In this document: positions 41,587 through 51,910 of the stretch, in pieces
Numbering within the stretch: position 1 is the first letter of the stretch
Layout of the letters: every line of letters begins with the position of its first letter
Assembly: GCA_002211745.1 (NCBI GenBank)
Contig: CP022114.1
Coordinates: 2,016,645 to 2,080,644, forward strand
DNA: 64,000 nt
DNA from: Kluyvera genomosp. 3
GTDB lineage: Bacteria > Pseudomonadota > Gammaproteobacteria > Enterobacterales > Enterobacteriaceae
Direction: 5' to 3'
The notes under the pieces: generated by a model
Seen by the model: the letters and a program-made list of their open reading frames with translations, nothing else
Database searches by the model: none
Told to the model about the DNA's origin: nothing
Translations under genes and position numbers: made by a program

Positions 41587-42941
41587 TCAGGACTCCAGTT
41601 GATGTAAGATACGATTAACTTTATCAAATGTTTCCTGATATTCCGCATCTTCATTGCTATCGGCCACCAGCCCACCGCCCGCCGAGCAGTACAGCGTGCC
41701 GTTGGTCGCCGTAACGGTGCGAATGGTGATACTGGTATCCATATTGCCACAGGCGCTGAGGTAGCCGATGCTGCCGCACCAGGCGTTGCGTCGATGCGGT
41801 TCCAGTTCGTCGATAATCTCCATGGCGCGTACTTTCGGCGCGCCGGTGATAGAGCCGCCAGGAAAAGCGGCGCGCAGCAGATCGCTGGCGTGCAGCGAGT
41901 CGGGTAGTTCCGCGGTAATGGTGCTCACCAGGTGATGCACAGCCGGGAATGGCTCCACCACGAACAGTTCCGGCACCCGTACGCTGCCGGGCGTCGCCAC
42001 ACGGCCAATGTCGTTGCGCATCAGATCGACAATCATCAGGTTTTCTGCACGATCTTTCGGCGAATTGGCCAGTTTCGACGCCTGAGCAGCATCTGCCTGC
42101 GGATCGTCCAGGCGAGGCAGCGTGCCTTTGATTGGCCGAGTCTGGATCTGTCGCTGATGAAGCTGAATAAAACGCTCTGGAGACAGGCTCAAAATCACGG
42201 CGTCGGCAAGGCGCAGAAAGGCGCTGAACGGTGCGCGGTTGGCGCGGTTCAGTCGGACAAACGCCGACCATTCGTCGCCCTGATAGGTGGCCTGAAAGCG
42301 CTGGGCCAGATTCACCTGATAGCAGTCGCCGCTACGCAGATATGCCTGCACCTGACGGAATTTCTCGCCGTACTGCTGGCGGCTCATATTGGACTGCCAC
42401 GCCGAGGTGAGAGCGAAGGGGGAGACTGCGGCGCAACCTGCTGCTGCAGCCACGCCAGACGAGCTTCCACATCGTCATAGCTCAGTAAGGTGACAACCTG
42501 ACGCTGATGGTCGACAATCAGCGCCCAGTCATAGATCCCGACCGCCATGTCCGGCAGGGCGATATCGTGCCGCGCCCGCGTCGGCAGCTTCTCAAAACGT
42601 CGTCCCAAATCATAGCCAAACAGCCCCACGGCGCCGCCGGTAAACGGTAAGTCAGCCAGCGGATGGCGGGAGAATTCGCTGTCATCGAGCGCGTGTTGTA
42701 GCAGAGCCAACGGATCGTCCGTCGATGACATTGCGCCGCTCTGACCACTTACCGTGGTGGTATCACCGCAGGTGAGCAGCGTGGTACGCGGTTCGGCGAC
42801 CACGATATCGTAGCGGCTGTGCGGGTGCTCGGCATAGCCGGAGTGCAGCATCATTGCCCACGGTGAGGCGCTGAGCGGGGCGAAATAGTATTCCGCAGCG
42901 TCCTGTCGCCAGGGAAGCGTTAGGGTTGAAGGGTGTAACAT
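41587..42941 (-). CDS. pabB: Aminodeoxychorismate synthase component 1, one frameshift
   Basis: Chorismate-using enzyme that, with PabA, makes 4-amino-4-deoxychorismate for folate. Chorismate-binding C-terminal domain: [12 protein letters not shown] with the catalytic Lys, [40 protein letters not shown]. One C missing from a C run near 42413; restored length is 451 aa (E. coli 453). The start [14 protein letters not shown] fits E. coli from TLLWRQDAAE onward. Confidence 0.95.
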
Positions 42942-43032
42942 TGTTATTCAGTCCAGCCAGGTCTGCGCTGCCTATGGCTAATAATCGGGCAGCATGAAAT
43001 AATAAGCGCACACAATGTAGCAGGAGTAAATG

Positions 43033-43212
43033 ATGTTTGCAGGATTACCTTCACTGAGCCATGAGCAGCAGCAGAAAGCCGTCGAGCGTATTCAGGAACT
43101 GATGGCACAGGGAATGGCGAGCGGCCAGGCGATTGCGCTGGTAGCTGACGAGCTGCGCGCGACGCATACCGGCGAACGTATCGTCGCCCGTTTTGAGGAT
43201 GAAGACGAGTAA
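43033..43212 (+). CDS. yoaH: UPF0181 protein YoaH
   Basis: 59-aa protein almost identical to E. coli YoaH ([20 protein letters not shown], end [10 protein letters not shown]). The second of two adjacent ATGs is used because AGGAG is then seven bases upstream. Function unknown. Divergent from pabB; marks the left edge of the 43-53 kb insertion. Confidence 0.93.
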
Positions 43213-43215
43213 ACG

Positions 43216-43937
43216 ATGACCGTCCGTTTTACTCTGTTGCTGCTGGCGATAGCGCCGCTGGCAGCGGTCGCGCAGGATGCGTGCCAACTCACCGACCCCA
43301 AACTCACGCTGCAAAGCTACACGGTTGATGCTCAACACGAACGTATCATGATGTACTGGCGTAAGCCTGACGGCAAAGCCTATGACTCATTACGTGGGCT
43401 GCTGGGTGAGATTAATCGTGATGGCCGTGTGCGGATGGCGATGAACGGCGGGATCTACGATAAAGCCTATGCGCCGCTGGGGCTGTATATCGAAAATGGG
43501 CAGAAAAAGGTGGCGGTCAATCGCGCCTCCGGCGGCGGTAATTTTTTTATCAAGCCTGGCGGTGTGTTCTATTTACGCAATCAGCACGCGGCATTGTCAG
43601 CCTTGATAAGCTGAAGTCCACGAAGGGAATGGACTATGCCGTACAATCCGGGCCGATGTTGATCGAAAACGGGGTGATCAACTGGCGGCTGAAGCCCTCC
43701 GCCAGTTCGCGCAAGTTGCGCAACGGTGTCGGCCTGACGGCGGAAGGGAAAGTGATCTTTATGCTCAGCGAGCGGGAGACCAACTTCTATGACTTCGCCT
43801 GTTATGCAAAATCGCGCCTTAACGTACGGCAAATGCTCTACCTCGACGGCACCATCTCTAAAATGTACCAGCAGGGCGGTTCGATACCCTGGCAGTACCA
43901 TCCTTTCGTCAGCATGATAACCGTGGAACAACGCTAA
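43216..43937 (+). CDS. Secreted phosphodiester-glycosidase-family protein (DUF2233), one frameshift
   Basis: 240 aa after restoring one G near 43591. Signal peptide ends near AVA/QDA. The fold belongs to the family of the mammalian NAGPA uncovering enzyme: RMAMNGGIYDKAYAPLGLYI, YAVQSGPMLIENG, RNGVGLTAEGKVIFMLSE, QMLYLDGTISKMY. These motifs carry the Asn, Ser and Asp residues typical of the family. It likely cleaves a sugar phosphodiester in the envelope; substrate unknown. Starts 3 bp after yoaH, so it is in the same transcript. Not at this place in E. coli K-12. Confidence 0.8.
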
Positions 43938-43940
43938 ACG

Positions 43941-43962
43941 CGCCTTCCGTTGCCGGAAGGCG
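43941..43962. terminator. Hairpin between convergent genes
   Basis: CGCCTTCCG/CGGAAGGCG with a four-base loop, between the phosphodiesterase gene and the heparinase-family gene; no T run. Confidence 0.6.
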
Positions 43963-43967
43963 GCGGG

Positions 43968-45961
43968 TCAGAGAAGAATATCTGGTGGCAACGCCGGGTC
44001 ATCGTAGAGGGTGACATGGGCGACACGGTCACCGCGCCAGAATGAGAGCTGCGTGCCGATAGCCGTGTGGTGCACGCTGACCTCGGTAAGCGGCGATTTG
44101 GTCGCCAGATCCCACAGACAGACAAATCGCGCCTGCGGCAGATGGTTGCGCATCACCAGATAGCTGAGGTCGCTAACCGCCGGGTTATCCGGCGCCAGCC
44201 CCTGCCACAGTTCGCCGTCGCCGGCCAGCCATAGCGCCACGGTATCGCCTTCACGGGCAAAATGGCGCGGCTGACAGCCATGCAACGGCGTCATGGTCGA
44301 CTCCGTCATATGCCGCAGCGGACCACTGAGCGAGAAGGGCATTGGCGTACCGCTTTGATCGAGCGCCTGTGCGGCCAGATGCAGCGTCCAGTCAAGCTGC
44401 TGGCGGTGCGGGTTATCGACCATGGAGAGATCGATCAGCACGTCGTCCAGCCACAGCAAGCGACGGCGAAAACGCACTTCGCGCCAGGCCTCTTCGTCCC
44501 ACTCTAAGCGGGTATGGCTGTTAAGCTGCGGCGGGGTTGCCCCAATCCACTTCCGTATCCAGCCACAGATAATCATCGCCCATATGCCAACCCAGCACCG
44601 CCGCATTGGCGGAGGCTGATTGGTCTGATTCACCGTCAAGGTGTTATGGGTGGCGCTGTTCTTGTAATAGTCGTAATGCATTTTGGCGCCGTAGCCGGTC
44701 GTGCCGAGATCCGGCAGTAGCCAACCGTCGCGCTGCCACAACAACAGGCTGAGCCTGTCATAATGGTCATGCTCGCCGCCCCACGGACTGTGTTTGATCA
44801 GCACCGCCTGCTGTTGCTGCGGCCGACGCCAGAGCGTCAGACCCGCGCCTGGCGCAAACAGCGACTGCTGAGGGATCAGGTACGGCGTGGTTTCCGGTAG
44901 CGGACTATCACGCCATAGCAGGGTTTCCCTTTCGTCCGGCTGCGCCTCGGTGAAGTGCAAAACGGCCGCGTAGTGCGGATCGCGCCAGATAAACCAGGCG
45001 AATTCGTAGAGATCCCGGTGGTGCAGTTTCTCCTGGCCCGCGATGCAGTCGTTGAGCCGCGGGAAGGTGCCATCCGGCAGCAGCAGCGAGAGCGGGAAGC
45101 TGAGCATTTGCGGGTACCACGGGCCGTCGAGCAGGCTCCAGCGGGTGCCCCGCGCCAGTTTCTCAAAGGCGAAAAAGCCCTGCAGCGCGTAGTAGTGATA
45201 GTGTACTGAACCTTCGAACCACAGCCCTTCCTCCAGCAGGCCGTGCTCGAGCTGCCAGCGCAGCCCGTAGGGGCGTTAACGGCGAACTCCAGCAGATCTT
45301 CATCTTCCAGCACAAAACCCAGCACGCCCAACGCAGCGCTGATTTTCACTTCGTGGTTATGAATTTGCGGGCTGCGATGCGCCTGCAAAAACGTCGCCGC
45401 ACAGCGCAGCAGGTTGCGGCTGATATGTTGCCGCTCGTCGTCGGTCAGGCTGTGCTGAATAAAATCGTAACCCAGCGCCATATCCAGAATGCAGTTGGCT
45501 TCACACAGAGTCTGGGCGTTCATCTTGCCTGGACCGTTGTGAGGAATCCCGCCGTGTATCTCATAGCCGGGATAGACGTCGGCGTAGCCCATCAGCAGGG
45601 TACGCACTTTATCGCGATAAGCCTCCTCTCCGGTGAGCTGCCACAGCAGCCCGAGCTGCTGACAAGCGCTGGCGTTACGGCCATTCATCTCTCGCCACCA
45701 CGCGCCGTCCCACGGCTCGCCGCTGAAGGCTTCACCGTCGACCGGGCAGCAATGGCGGTGCGGCGAGTCCGGCTGCCAGATAAGCCGCACCCCATGATGC
45801 GGGCAAAAATAGTACAGATTCCAGGTGGCAATTCCGCTTTGCGGAATACGCACCTCGGCGTTCAGTGCCGGTTGTGCATCCTTGATGAGCCGTTCAATCA
45901 GGCCGCTATTGCCGGCTGCACGTCTGGCAATATCGGACCATAGCCCAGAAAATTGTTTCAT
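43968..45961 (-). CDS. Heparinase II/III-family polysaccharide lyase, cytosolic, frameshifted
   Basis: 665 aa after correction. N-terminal all-alpha toroid (WNLYYFCPHHGVRLIWQPDS, GGIPHNGPGKMNAQTLCEAN, HNHEVKISAALGVL) and a C-terminal Hepar_II_III beta-sandwich with GGEHDHYDRLSLLLW, the usual catalytic/metal His block. No signal peptide, so it probably acts on imported oligosaccharides, like PL15/PL17 exo-lyases. One C missing near 45277, plus three further deletions around 44540-44615 that cancel in frame but scramble about 25 residues (true text near ASANAAVLGWHMGDDYLWLD). The ATG overlaps the stop of the next gene (TAATG): coupled translation. Confidence 0.85.
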
Positions 45962-47198
45962 TATTGGTTATCCCTGACCTCTGTTGGCACATTAAGAGGG
46001 GCGATGAGCGTCGTGATGTCATCAGGATATTTTGCCCGCAACCACTGAGCTTTCTCGCGGAACAACGCATCTTCCGGCCAGGCATGTGCGGCGGTTGCCA
46101 TGTTACGCAGCGCTTTTTTATCGTCCATTTTGTCGAGATCTTTCCACGGCCATGGGGTATCGCTATTGATAAACCCGGCAATGTATTGATAACCCTTGCG
46201 CAGGCTGTGATCGTCGAGGGTAAAGTTCCAGATATCGACGCCGGCCTTCTCACCCAGGCGGCCAAGACGGCTGTAGGCATCGAGATTGAAGTTGCTGTAG
46301 TGCCACGGGCGGGTGCGCTCCAACTCGGCCATCTGACGGCCTTCCACGTCAAACTGCCCGGCAATACGCCGCAGCTGAGTCACATAGAGGCGTTTTTTAG
46401 CTTCCTCGGTTTTGCCGCTGAACAGGGCGAAAGTGGCGGCCTGCATATCAAAGTAGGTGCCGTGGTTGTTATGCCAGTTTTCTTCTTCGAAGCCATTCTG
46501 GCTGGTGGTCATCCAGTGATAAAAATCGCCGAACCACTGCTTCAACTCGCCTGTGTCCTTTTCGCTGAGCGCACCAGAAGATTGCAGAATGGCAATCGCG
46601 TCAACCACATCAACCAGCGCCCGGCTATCGATAATCCCGATGCCGCGACCGGTGTTGATTCCGGGTATCGCCTGGGCATGCTGAAGATTAGGCGTCATGC
46701 GGGTTTTCGGGTCGAGGAACCAGGTTTTAATCTGCTGCGCCGCTTTTTGCGCGTAGCGTTCGTCCTGCGAGAAGTACCAGGCCAGCGCCAGCGTTGAGAC
46801 ATCGTTACTCATCTTCACCAGACGGTTTTTATCGGTGGCATCACTGTTGGCGTCGGGTTGGTTTGCCCATCTTTACGGATGTATGGCAGGCCGTCTTTGG
46901 TGTCTGGATTCGGCCACCAGTAAGGCGGGAAGCTGTAATAATCGTGCTTGTTGCCGCTGGCGGCGACGAGCGTTTTATCCATCACCGAAAATAGCGGGTG
47001 CTTCAGCGCAAGGTCTGCCTTTTTTAACAACGCGCTTTCGGCCTGCATAAAGAGCGGGTCTTTTGCCGCTATCTGCTGACGGCTGAAGGTCAGATCTTTC
47101 GCATCCAGCGTATACGGTTCGGCAGCGTACAGCGAAGCGCTGAGTCCGGAACAGAGTAAGGCAATGCCTAATATTCCTCGGCGTGGTATTGAACTCAT
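45961..47198 (-). CDS. Secreted alginate-lyase-family protein, one frameshift
   Basis: 412 aa after restoring one G near 46842. Signal peptide MSSIPRRGILGIALLCSGLS with cleavage near LYA/AEP, so periplasmic. Alginate_lyase (PF05426) motifs: PPYWWPNPDTKDGLPYIRKD, AQAIPGINTGRGIGIID, ENWHNNHGTYFDMQ (Asn-Asn-His is the likely catalytic set) and ELERTRPWHYSNFNLDAY. The family covers PL5 alginate lyases and related uronate lyases, so the polymer cannot be named. Operon with the heparinase-family gene; divergent from the ABC genes. Confidence 0.86.
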
Positions 47199-47524
47199 AG
47201 TGATAACCCTTCTGCAAATATGAGAAAAGATAACAAGAGAACTACCCCATTGCGTATTTAACGGCACGCAAAAGGCAGGCTTTTTAATTAACAAAAATAA
47301 ATGTGTAAATAGGATGGCGTGCAGTGTAAAAGACAAAGTGAATTTTTTTGTGATATTCATCATGCTTATTGCGATGGATAAAAAATGACGCATTTAATGC
47401 AATGACGATCACGATTTTGGTTGGTTTTCTACTTTTTTTGATTTAATCAATAATAAGTGTAAAATTATATCTTATTGATATTAATAATTAAATTATTTTT
47501 GTCACTTATTCTGTCACTTCTGTG

Positions 47525-47540
47525 TGTGATCTAATTCACC
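47525..47540. promoter_or_regulatory. CRP-like site
   Basis: TGTGATCTAATTCACC matches the CRP consensus TGTGA-N6-TCACA at nine of ten fixed positions. It is the best match I see in the window. Fits catabolite control of a sugar-polymer locus. Confidence 0.7.
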
Positions 47541-47552
47541 TTTTGCGTTTTT

Positions 47553-47565
47553 GAAATAGGATTTC
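47553..47565. promoter_or_regulatory. KdgR-like operator
   Basis: GAAATAGGATTTC agrees with the core of the KdgR consensus (GAAA-N5-TTTC with pyrimidine-purine edges); the outer bases fit less well. It lies 12 bp after the CRP-like site. kdgR is present at 27.8 kb. Confidence 0.45.
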
Positions 47566-47712
47566 TTTTTTGCCCCGTTGTATTGGAAAATATCTTTCTA
47601 TTTAATATTCGAAAATAAATTTTTACCTATGTTGTATTAATGCCGACTGCCTCTCAAAACAGTCGGTGCGAATTTATTTACCGTTGTGCCCTACAATAAA
47701 GGATATGCCATC

Positions 47713-49002
47713 ATGTCTGCGAATAAATTACGTTCATTATTACTTCTCTCCGCTTTGGGGCTTGGCATCGGTCAAAGCTATGCCGCCACCACCCTTAACG
47801 TCTGGATCCGCGCAAGTAACGACTCGAAGAATATCTACAAACAGGAGGCCGAGACGTTCGAGCAAAAAACGGGTATTAAAATCGAGTATTTCAACGCGAC
47901 GACCGACTTCGAGCAGCGCCTGGCACGCGCCGCTGCCGGTAACGCCTTGCCGGACCTGATTTTCAACGATGCCGCCTCGTTGGGGCAATTTATCCAGTTG
48001 GGTATCGCTGAAGAGATTGACCCGAAAGCCATCAACGGCGGCGATCAGCTGTATCCCACCGCGTGGAACAGCACCCGCTATATCGACGGTAAATACTACG
48101 GCGTCCCGACTTCGGCGCAAACCTTCGCGCTGTTTGTCCGTAAGGACTGGCGCGAAAAGCTGGGCCTGCCGCAGCCAAACAGCTGGGATGATATTCAAAC
48201 CCTGGCCAAAGCCTTTACCACTCAGGATCCGGACGGTAACGGTAAAAACGATACCTACGGCTTTATCGTTCCGGCCTCCACAACCCGCGGCTACGCCAGC
48301 TGGTTTATGAGCAGCTTTATCTGGCAGGCGGGCGGTGATTTCGTCAAGGAACACAACGGTACCTTCAGCGCCTCGCTGAATACGCCGGAGGTGGCGCAGG
48401 CCATGACCTTCATGCGCACCATGATGTGCGAAAAGGTCACGCAACCGGGGGCGATTAACGCCACCACCGCCGACGTCATTCCTTCTTTCCGTTCCGGTCA
48501 GAGCGGCATGTTCTTCAGCGGCCCTTACCACATTGCGCTGTTTGATAAAGATCCGGGCAAAGACAAATTCGAAGTCGTGCCGGTGGTGGGGCCTAAAGGC
48601 GAAGCAACCCTCGCCGAAGGGACCACCGTCTTTATGATGAAGAGCAGCCAGCAGAAAGAGGCCGCGCGCAAATTCATCGAATTTATGATCTCGCCGGAAG
48701 GTCAGGAGATCGGCATGGGTAAAGGCAGCCAGCATATTCCTGTCGTGCGTCTGCCGGTGAACAAAAACGTGGATGTGAAGGCCGTCTACCAGGACGAACG
48801 CTGGGAAACCTTTGCCAAATTGTACAACGAGCAGGGGCGCTACGTGCCGCAAATTCCGAACTGGACGCCGGTACGTCAGGTGGCCGCTGACGGCTTCAAC
48901 CGTATCTTTGCCGATTGCAATAGCGATATCAGCGCCGAGCTGAAGACGATTGACGGCAAAGTGAACGCCGAGCTGGCAAAACAAAACGTGCTGGCTAAGT
49001 AA
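47713..49002 (+). CDS. ABC sugar importer, substrate-binding protein
   Basis: 429-aa family 1 (MalE/UgpB-like) periplasmic binding protein. Signal peptide ends at SYA/ATT. Typical blocks: WIRASNDSKNIYKQEAETFE, LPDLIFNDAASLGQFIQLG, YYGVPTSAQTFALFVRKDW, FRSGQSGMFFSGPYHIALF, AARKFIEFMISPEGQEIG. Likely binds oligosaccharides released by the secreted lyase. First gene of the rightward operon; permease gene 11 bp on. Intact. Confidence 0.93.
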   Translation: MSANKLRSLLLLSALGLGIGQSYAATTLNVWIRASNDSKNIYKQEAETFEQKTGIKIEYFNATTDFEQRLARAAAGNALPDLIFNDAASLGQFIQLGIAEEIDPKAINGGDQLYPTAWNSTRYIDGKYYGVPTSAQTFALFVRKDWREKLGLPQPNSWDDIQTLAKAFTTQDPDGNGKNDTYGFIVPASTTRGYASWFMSSFIWQAGGDFVKEHNGTFSASLNTPEVAQAMTFMRTMMCEKVTQPGAINATTADVIPSFRSGQSGMFFSGPYHIALFDKDPGKDKFEVVPVVGPKGEATLAEGTTVFMMKSSQQKEAARKFIEFMISPEGQEIGMGKGSQHIPVVRLPVNKNVDVKAVYQDERWETFAKLYNEQGRYVPQIPNWTPVRQVAADGFNRIFADCNSDISAELKTIDGKVNAELAKQNVLAK

Positions 49003-49013
49003 AGGAGTATGTG

Positions 49014-49954
49014 ATGACGCTGCATGAGACGAAGTCCGCGCCGCTAAAGCAAGCCGCGTCGCCTGACGCCACTGGATGGCTGACGGCAAAACGTAAGCGA
49101 GCGCTGATTCCGTGGCTGTTCCTCGCCCGGCGCTGGTGATCTTCAGCTGGTTTAAGTTCATCCCAATGATTCAGGGTCTGGTGATGAGCTTTTACAAGGT
49201 CAATTTTAACCAACCGGACGAATGGGTGGGGTTCGCCAACTTTACCCGCGCGTTTGCCGACGTTGAGCTGCACGCAGCGGTGGTTAACACCCTGCTGTAC
49301 GTGCTGGTGACCATGTTTGCCGCGGCGATACTGGCCTTTTTCCTGGCCATGCTGCTGGAAGGCCCGGCGCGCCACCTGCGCTTTATTCGAACCGCCATTT
49401 TCCTGCCGGCGGTCACCAGTGCGGCAATCGTCGCCGAAATGTGGCGCATTCTGTTCAACCCAACGCCGAACGGGGTGGTGAACCATATTCTCAGCTGGTT
49501 CGGCGTTGCCGATCAGGGCTTCCTCGCCAGCTCGGATCAGGCGCTGGGCGTCATCATGCTGCTGCATATCTGGAAAGCGGTGCCGTACAACATGGTCATT
49601 TTCATCGCCGGCCTGGCCGGTATCAGCCGCGACCTGTATGACGCCTCGAACGTGGATGGCGCTAACTGGTGGAACCGACTGCGCTACGTCACGCTGCCGG
49701 GGATGATTCCGGCGCTGTCGGTGGTGCTGATGCTCTCCTTTATTCGCGGTTTCCGCGTGTTTGCCGAAGTGTATGCCACGACCGGCGGCGGGCCGTCTAA
49801 CGCCACGGAGATGATCATGACCCACATCTATAAGCTGGGCTTCGAACAGTTCGACTACGGCTACGCTTCGGCGGTGTCGTTCCTGCTGTTCGCCTTCACG
49901 GTGGTGTTAACCATCTGCCATCTGACGCTGAAAAAACGTATCGCACGTTACTAA
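49014..49954 (+). CDS. ABC sugar importer, permease 1 (MalF-type), one frameshift
   Basis: 313 aa after restoring one C near 49127 (LFLAPALVIFSWFKFIP). The start MTLHETKSAPL at 49014 has AAAGGAG upstream. Six helices; the EAA loop that contacts the ATPase is DLYDASNVDGANWWNRLRYV with TLPGM after it. GFRVFAEVYATTGGGPSNAT is typical of sugar permeases. Confidence 0.92.
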
Positions 49955-49963
49955 GGAGCCATG

Positions 49964-50802
49964 ATGTTAAGTAAACGTTGGGATACCGCAGGACGCTGGT
50001 GCATTTACGCGCTGCTGCTGATTGTCTTCGTCGGGCCGTTCTGGGTATCGTGGCCACCGCATTCAGCGGCGCGCCGGTTAAACCGGGCGAGCTGCTGGCG
50101 TGGCCGAACCAGTTCTCGCTGGAGAACTTTATCTTCGCCTGGCAGGACATCGGCGTCTGGCAGTACCTGCTCAACTCTATCCTGGTGGTGTTCTTCGGCA
50201 CCATTTTGCAGGTGTCGGTGAGCGCGCTGGCGGCCTACGCGCTGGCTCGTAAGAAGTTTCGCGGCGTGGCGCTGGTCAGCCTGGTGATCCTCTCGACCAT
50301 GATGCTGCCGGAAGAGGTGATCGCCATTCCGCTGTACATGATCATCAACTGGCGGCTGCCGTTTATCGATGCTTCGCTCTACAACAGCTATCTGGGGATG
50401 ATTCTGCCGGTAGTGGGCTGGGCCTTCTCCATCTTCGTGCTGACCGAGTTTATGTCGGCTATCCCGAAAGAGCTGGAAGAAGCGGCGCGCATTGACGGCG
50501 CTAACGAATGGCAGATTTTCTTCCACGTGATTCTGCCGCTGGTGAAGCCGGCGCTGGGAACGGTGGTGACATTCGGTTTCATTATGATTTGGGATCAGTA
50601 CCTGCTGCCGCTGATTGTGGTCAACCAGGACAGTCTGAACACCATTCCGGTAATCCTCGGCACGTTGCGTACCGACGAGAGCATCACGCCGAACATTTTC
50701 ATTGCGATTACGCTACTGGCGATGCTGCCAAGCATCATTGTTTATCTGGGTCTGCAAAAACATTTCAACCGCGGGATCATGTCCGGCGCGGTCAAAGGAT
50801 AA
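49964..50802 (+). CDS. ABC sugar importer, permease 2 (MalG-type), one frameshift
   Basis: 279 aa after restoring one C near 50040 ([15 protein letters not shown]). Six helices; EAA loop [20 protein letters not shown] with LPLVKPAL after it. Of two adjacent ATGs the second is better placed for AAGGAG. Ends 10 bp before the ATPase gene. Confidence 0.92.
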
Positions 50803-50812
50803 GGAGCTACCA

Positions 50813-51903
50813 ATGGGATCCGTTGTACTGAACAGCGTGCGTAAATCTTATGGCGATGCGCACGTGATTAAAGATGTGTCGCTGACTATCCCTGACGGTG
50901 AGTTCTGCGTGCTGGTGGGGCCGAGCGGCTGCGGTAAATCCACGCTGCTGCGCATGATTGCCGGGCTGGAGGAGATTTCCGGCGGCGAAGTGCATATCAA
51001 TGAGCGTAATGTCACCGAGGTGGAACCGAAGCTGCGTGATATCGCGATGGTGTTTCAGAGCTATGCGCTTTATCCGCAGATGACGGTACGCGAAAATATG
51101 GGCTTTGCGCTAAAAATGGCGCGTCTGCCGAAGACGGAAATTAAGCAAAAAGTGGATGAAGCCGCGGCGCTGCTGGGCTGGAGCCGCTGCTGGAGCGCCT
51201 GCCGAAGGATCTCTCCGGCGGCCAGCGTCAGCGCGTGGCGATGGACGCGCGATTGTGCGTAAGCCGCAGGTATTCCTGTTTGATGAACCGCTTTCCAACC
51301 TGGATGCCAAGCTGCGTACCCAGGTGCGCGGCGAGATTCGCGAACTGCATCGTCGCCTGAAAACCACGTCGGTATACGTCACCCACGACCAAATCGAGGC
51401 GATGACCATGGGGCAGATGATCGTTGTGCTGCGCGATGGGCGTATTGAGCAGGCCGGGACGCCGCTTGAGTTGTATGACCAACCGGCTAACCTGTTCGTG
51501 GCAGGCTTTATCGGTTCGCCGGAAATTAACCAACTGCCGGGCGAAGTGGTGATCAACGGCCCGACCACCAGCCTGCGCCTGAAGGATGGCTCGCTGCTGG
51601 CGTTGCCTGCGGGTTTACAGGTGAAAAATGGTCAGCAGGTGGTGTACGCTATCCGCCCGAACAGGTCAACGTGGTGAATGAAGCGCGGATGATGCGCTGG
51701 CCGCGAAGGTTACGGCGGTGGAGAATACCGGGTCGGATATGCAGCTGTTTTGCGATACCGGCGGCGGTGCCTTTACGTCGGTCTTTAAGCAGCGCCTGGC
51801 GGTGAAAGAGGGCGACAACATCTGGCTGCAGCCGAAGCTCTCCGGTGTGCATCTGTTTGATGCGCAAAGCGGCCAGCGCATAGCGTGCCTGGAGGGCCAA
51901 TAA
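50813..51903 (+). CDS. ABC sugar importer, ATPase (MalK/UgpC-type), frameshifted
   Basis: 364 aa after restoring four bases (near 51179, 51245, 51659, 51688). Walker [11 protein letters not shown]-loop [11 protein letters not shown], signature [14 protein letters not shown], Walker [15 protein letters not shown], His switch VTHDQ. The C-terminal regulatory OB-fold region ([18 protein letters not shown], ending [13 protein letters not shown]) marks the MalK type. AAGGAG precedes the ATG. Confidence 0.93.
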
Positions 51904-51910
51904 GGTGGCA

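Larger units (their letters stand above)
47199..47712. promoter_or_regulatory. Divergent control region of the uronate-type cluster
   Basis: 514 bp, very AT-rich against GC-rich genes on both sides. Holds a strong CRP-like site (47525-47540), a KdgR-like box (47553-47565) and a weaker CRP-like site TGTGATATTCATCATG at 47349-47364. AAAGGA precedes the binding-protein ATG. Confidence 0.7.

Noticed and set aside
47740-49161. 473-codon ORF on the minus strand
   Set aside because: Lies fully opposite the clear sugar-binding-protein gene; shadow frame of GC-rich coding DNA with no family signature.
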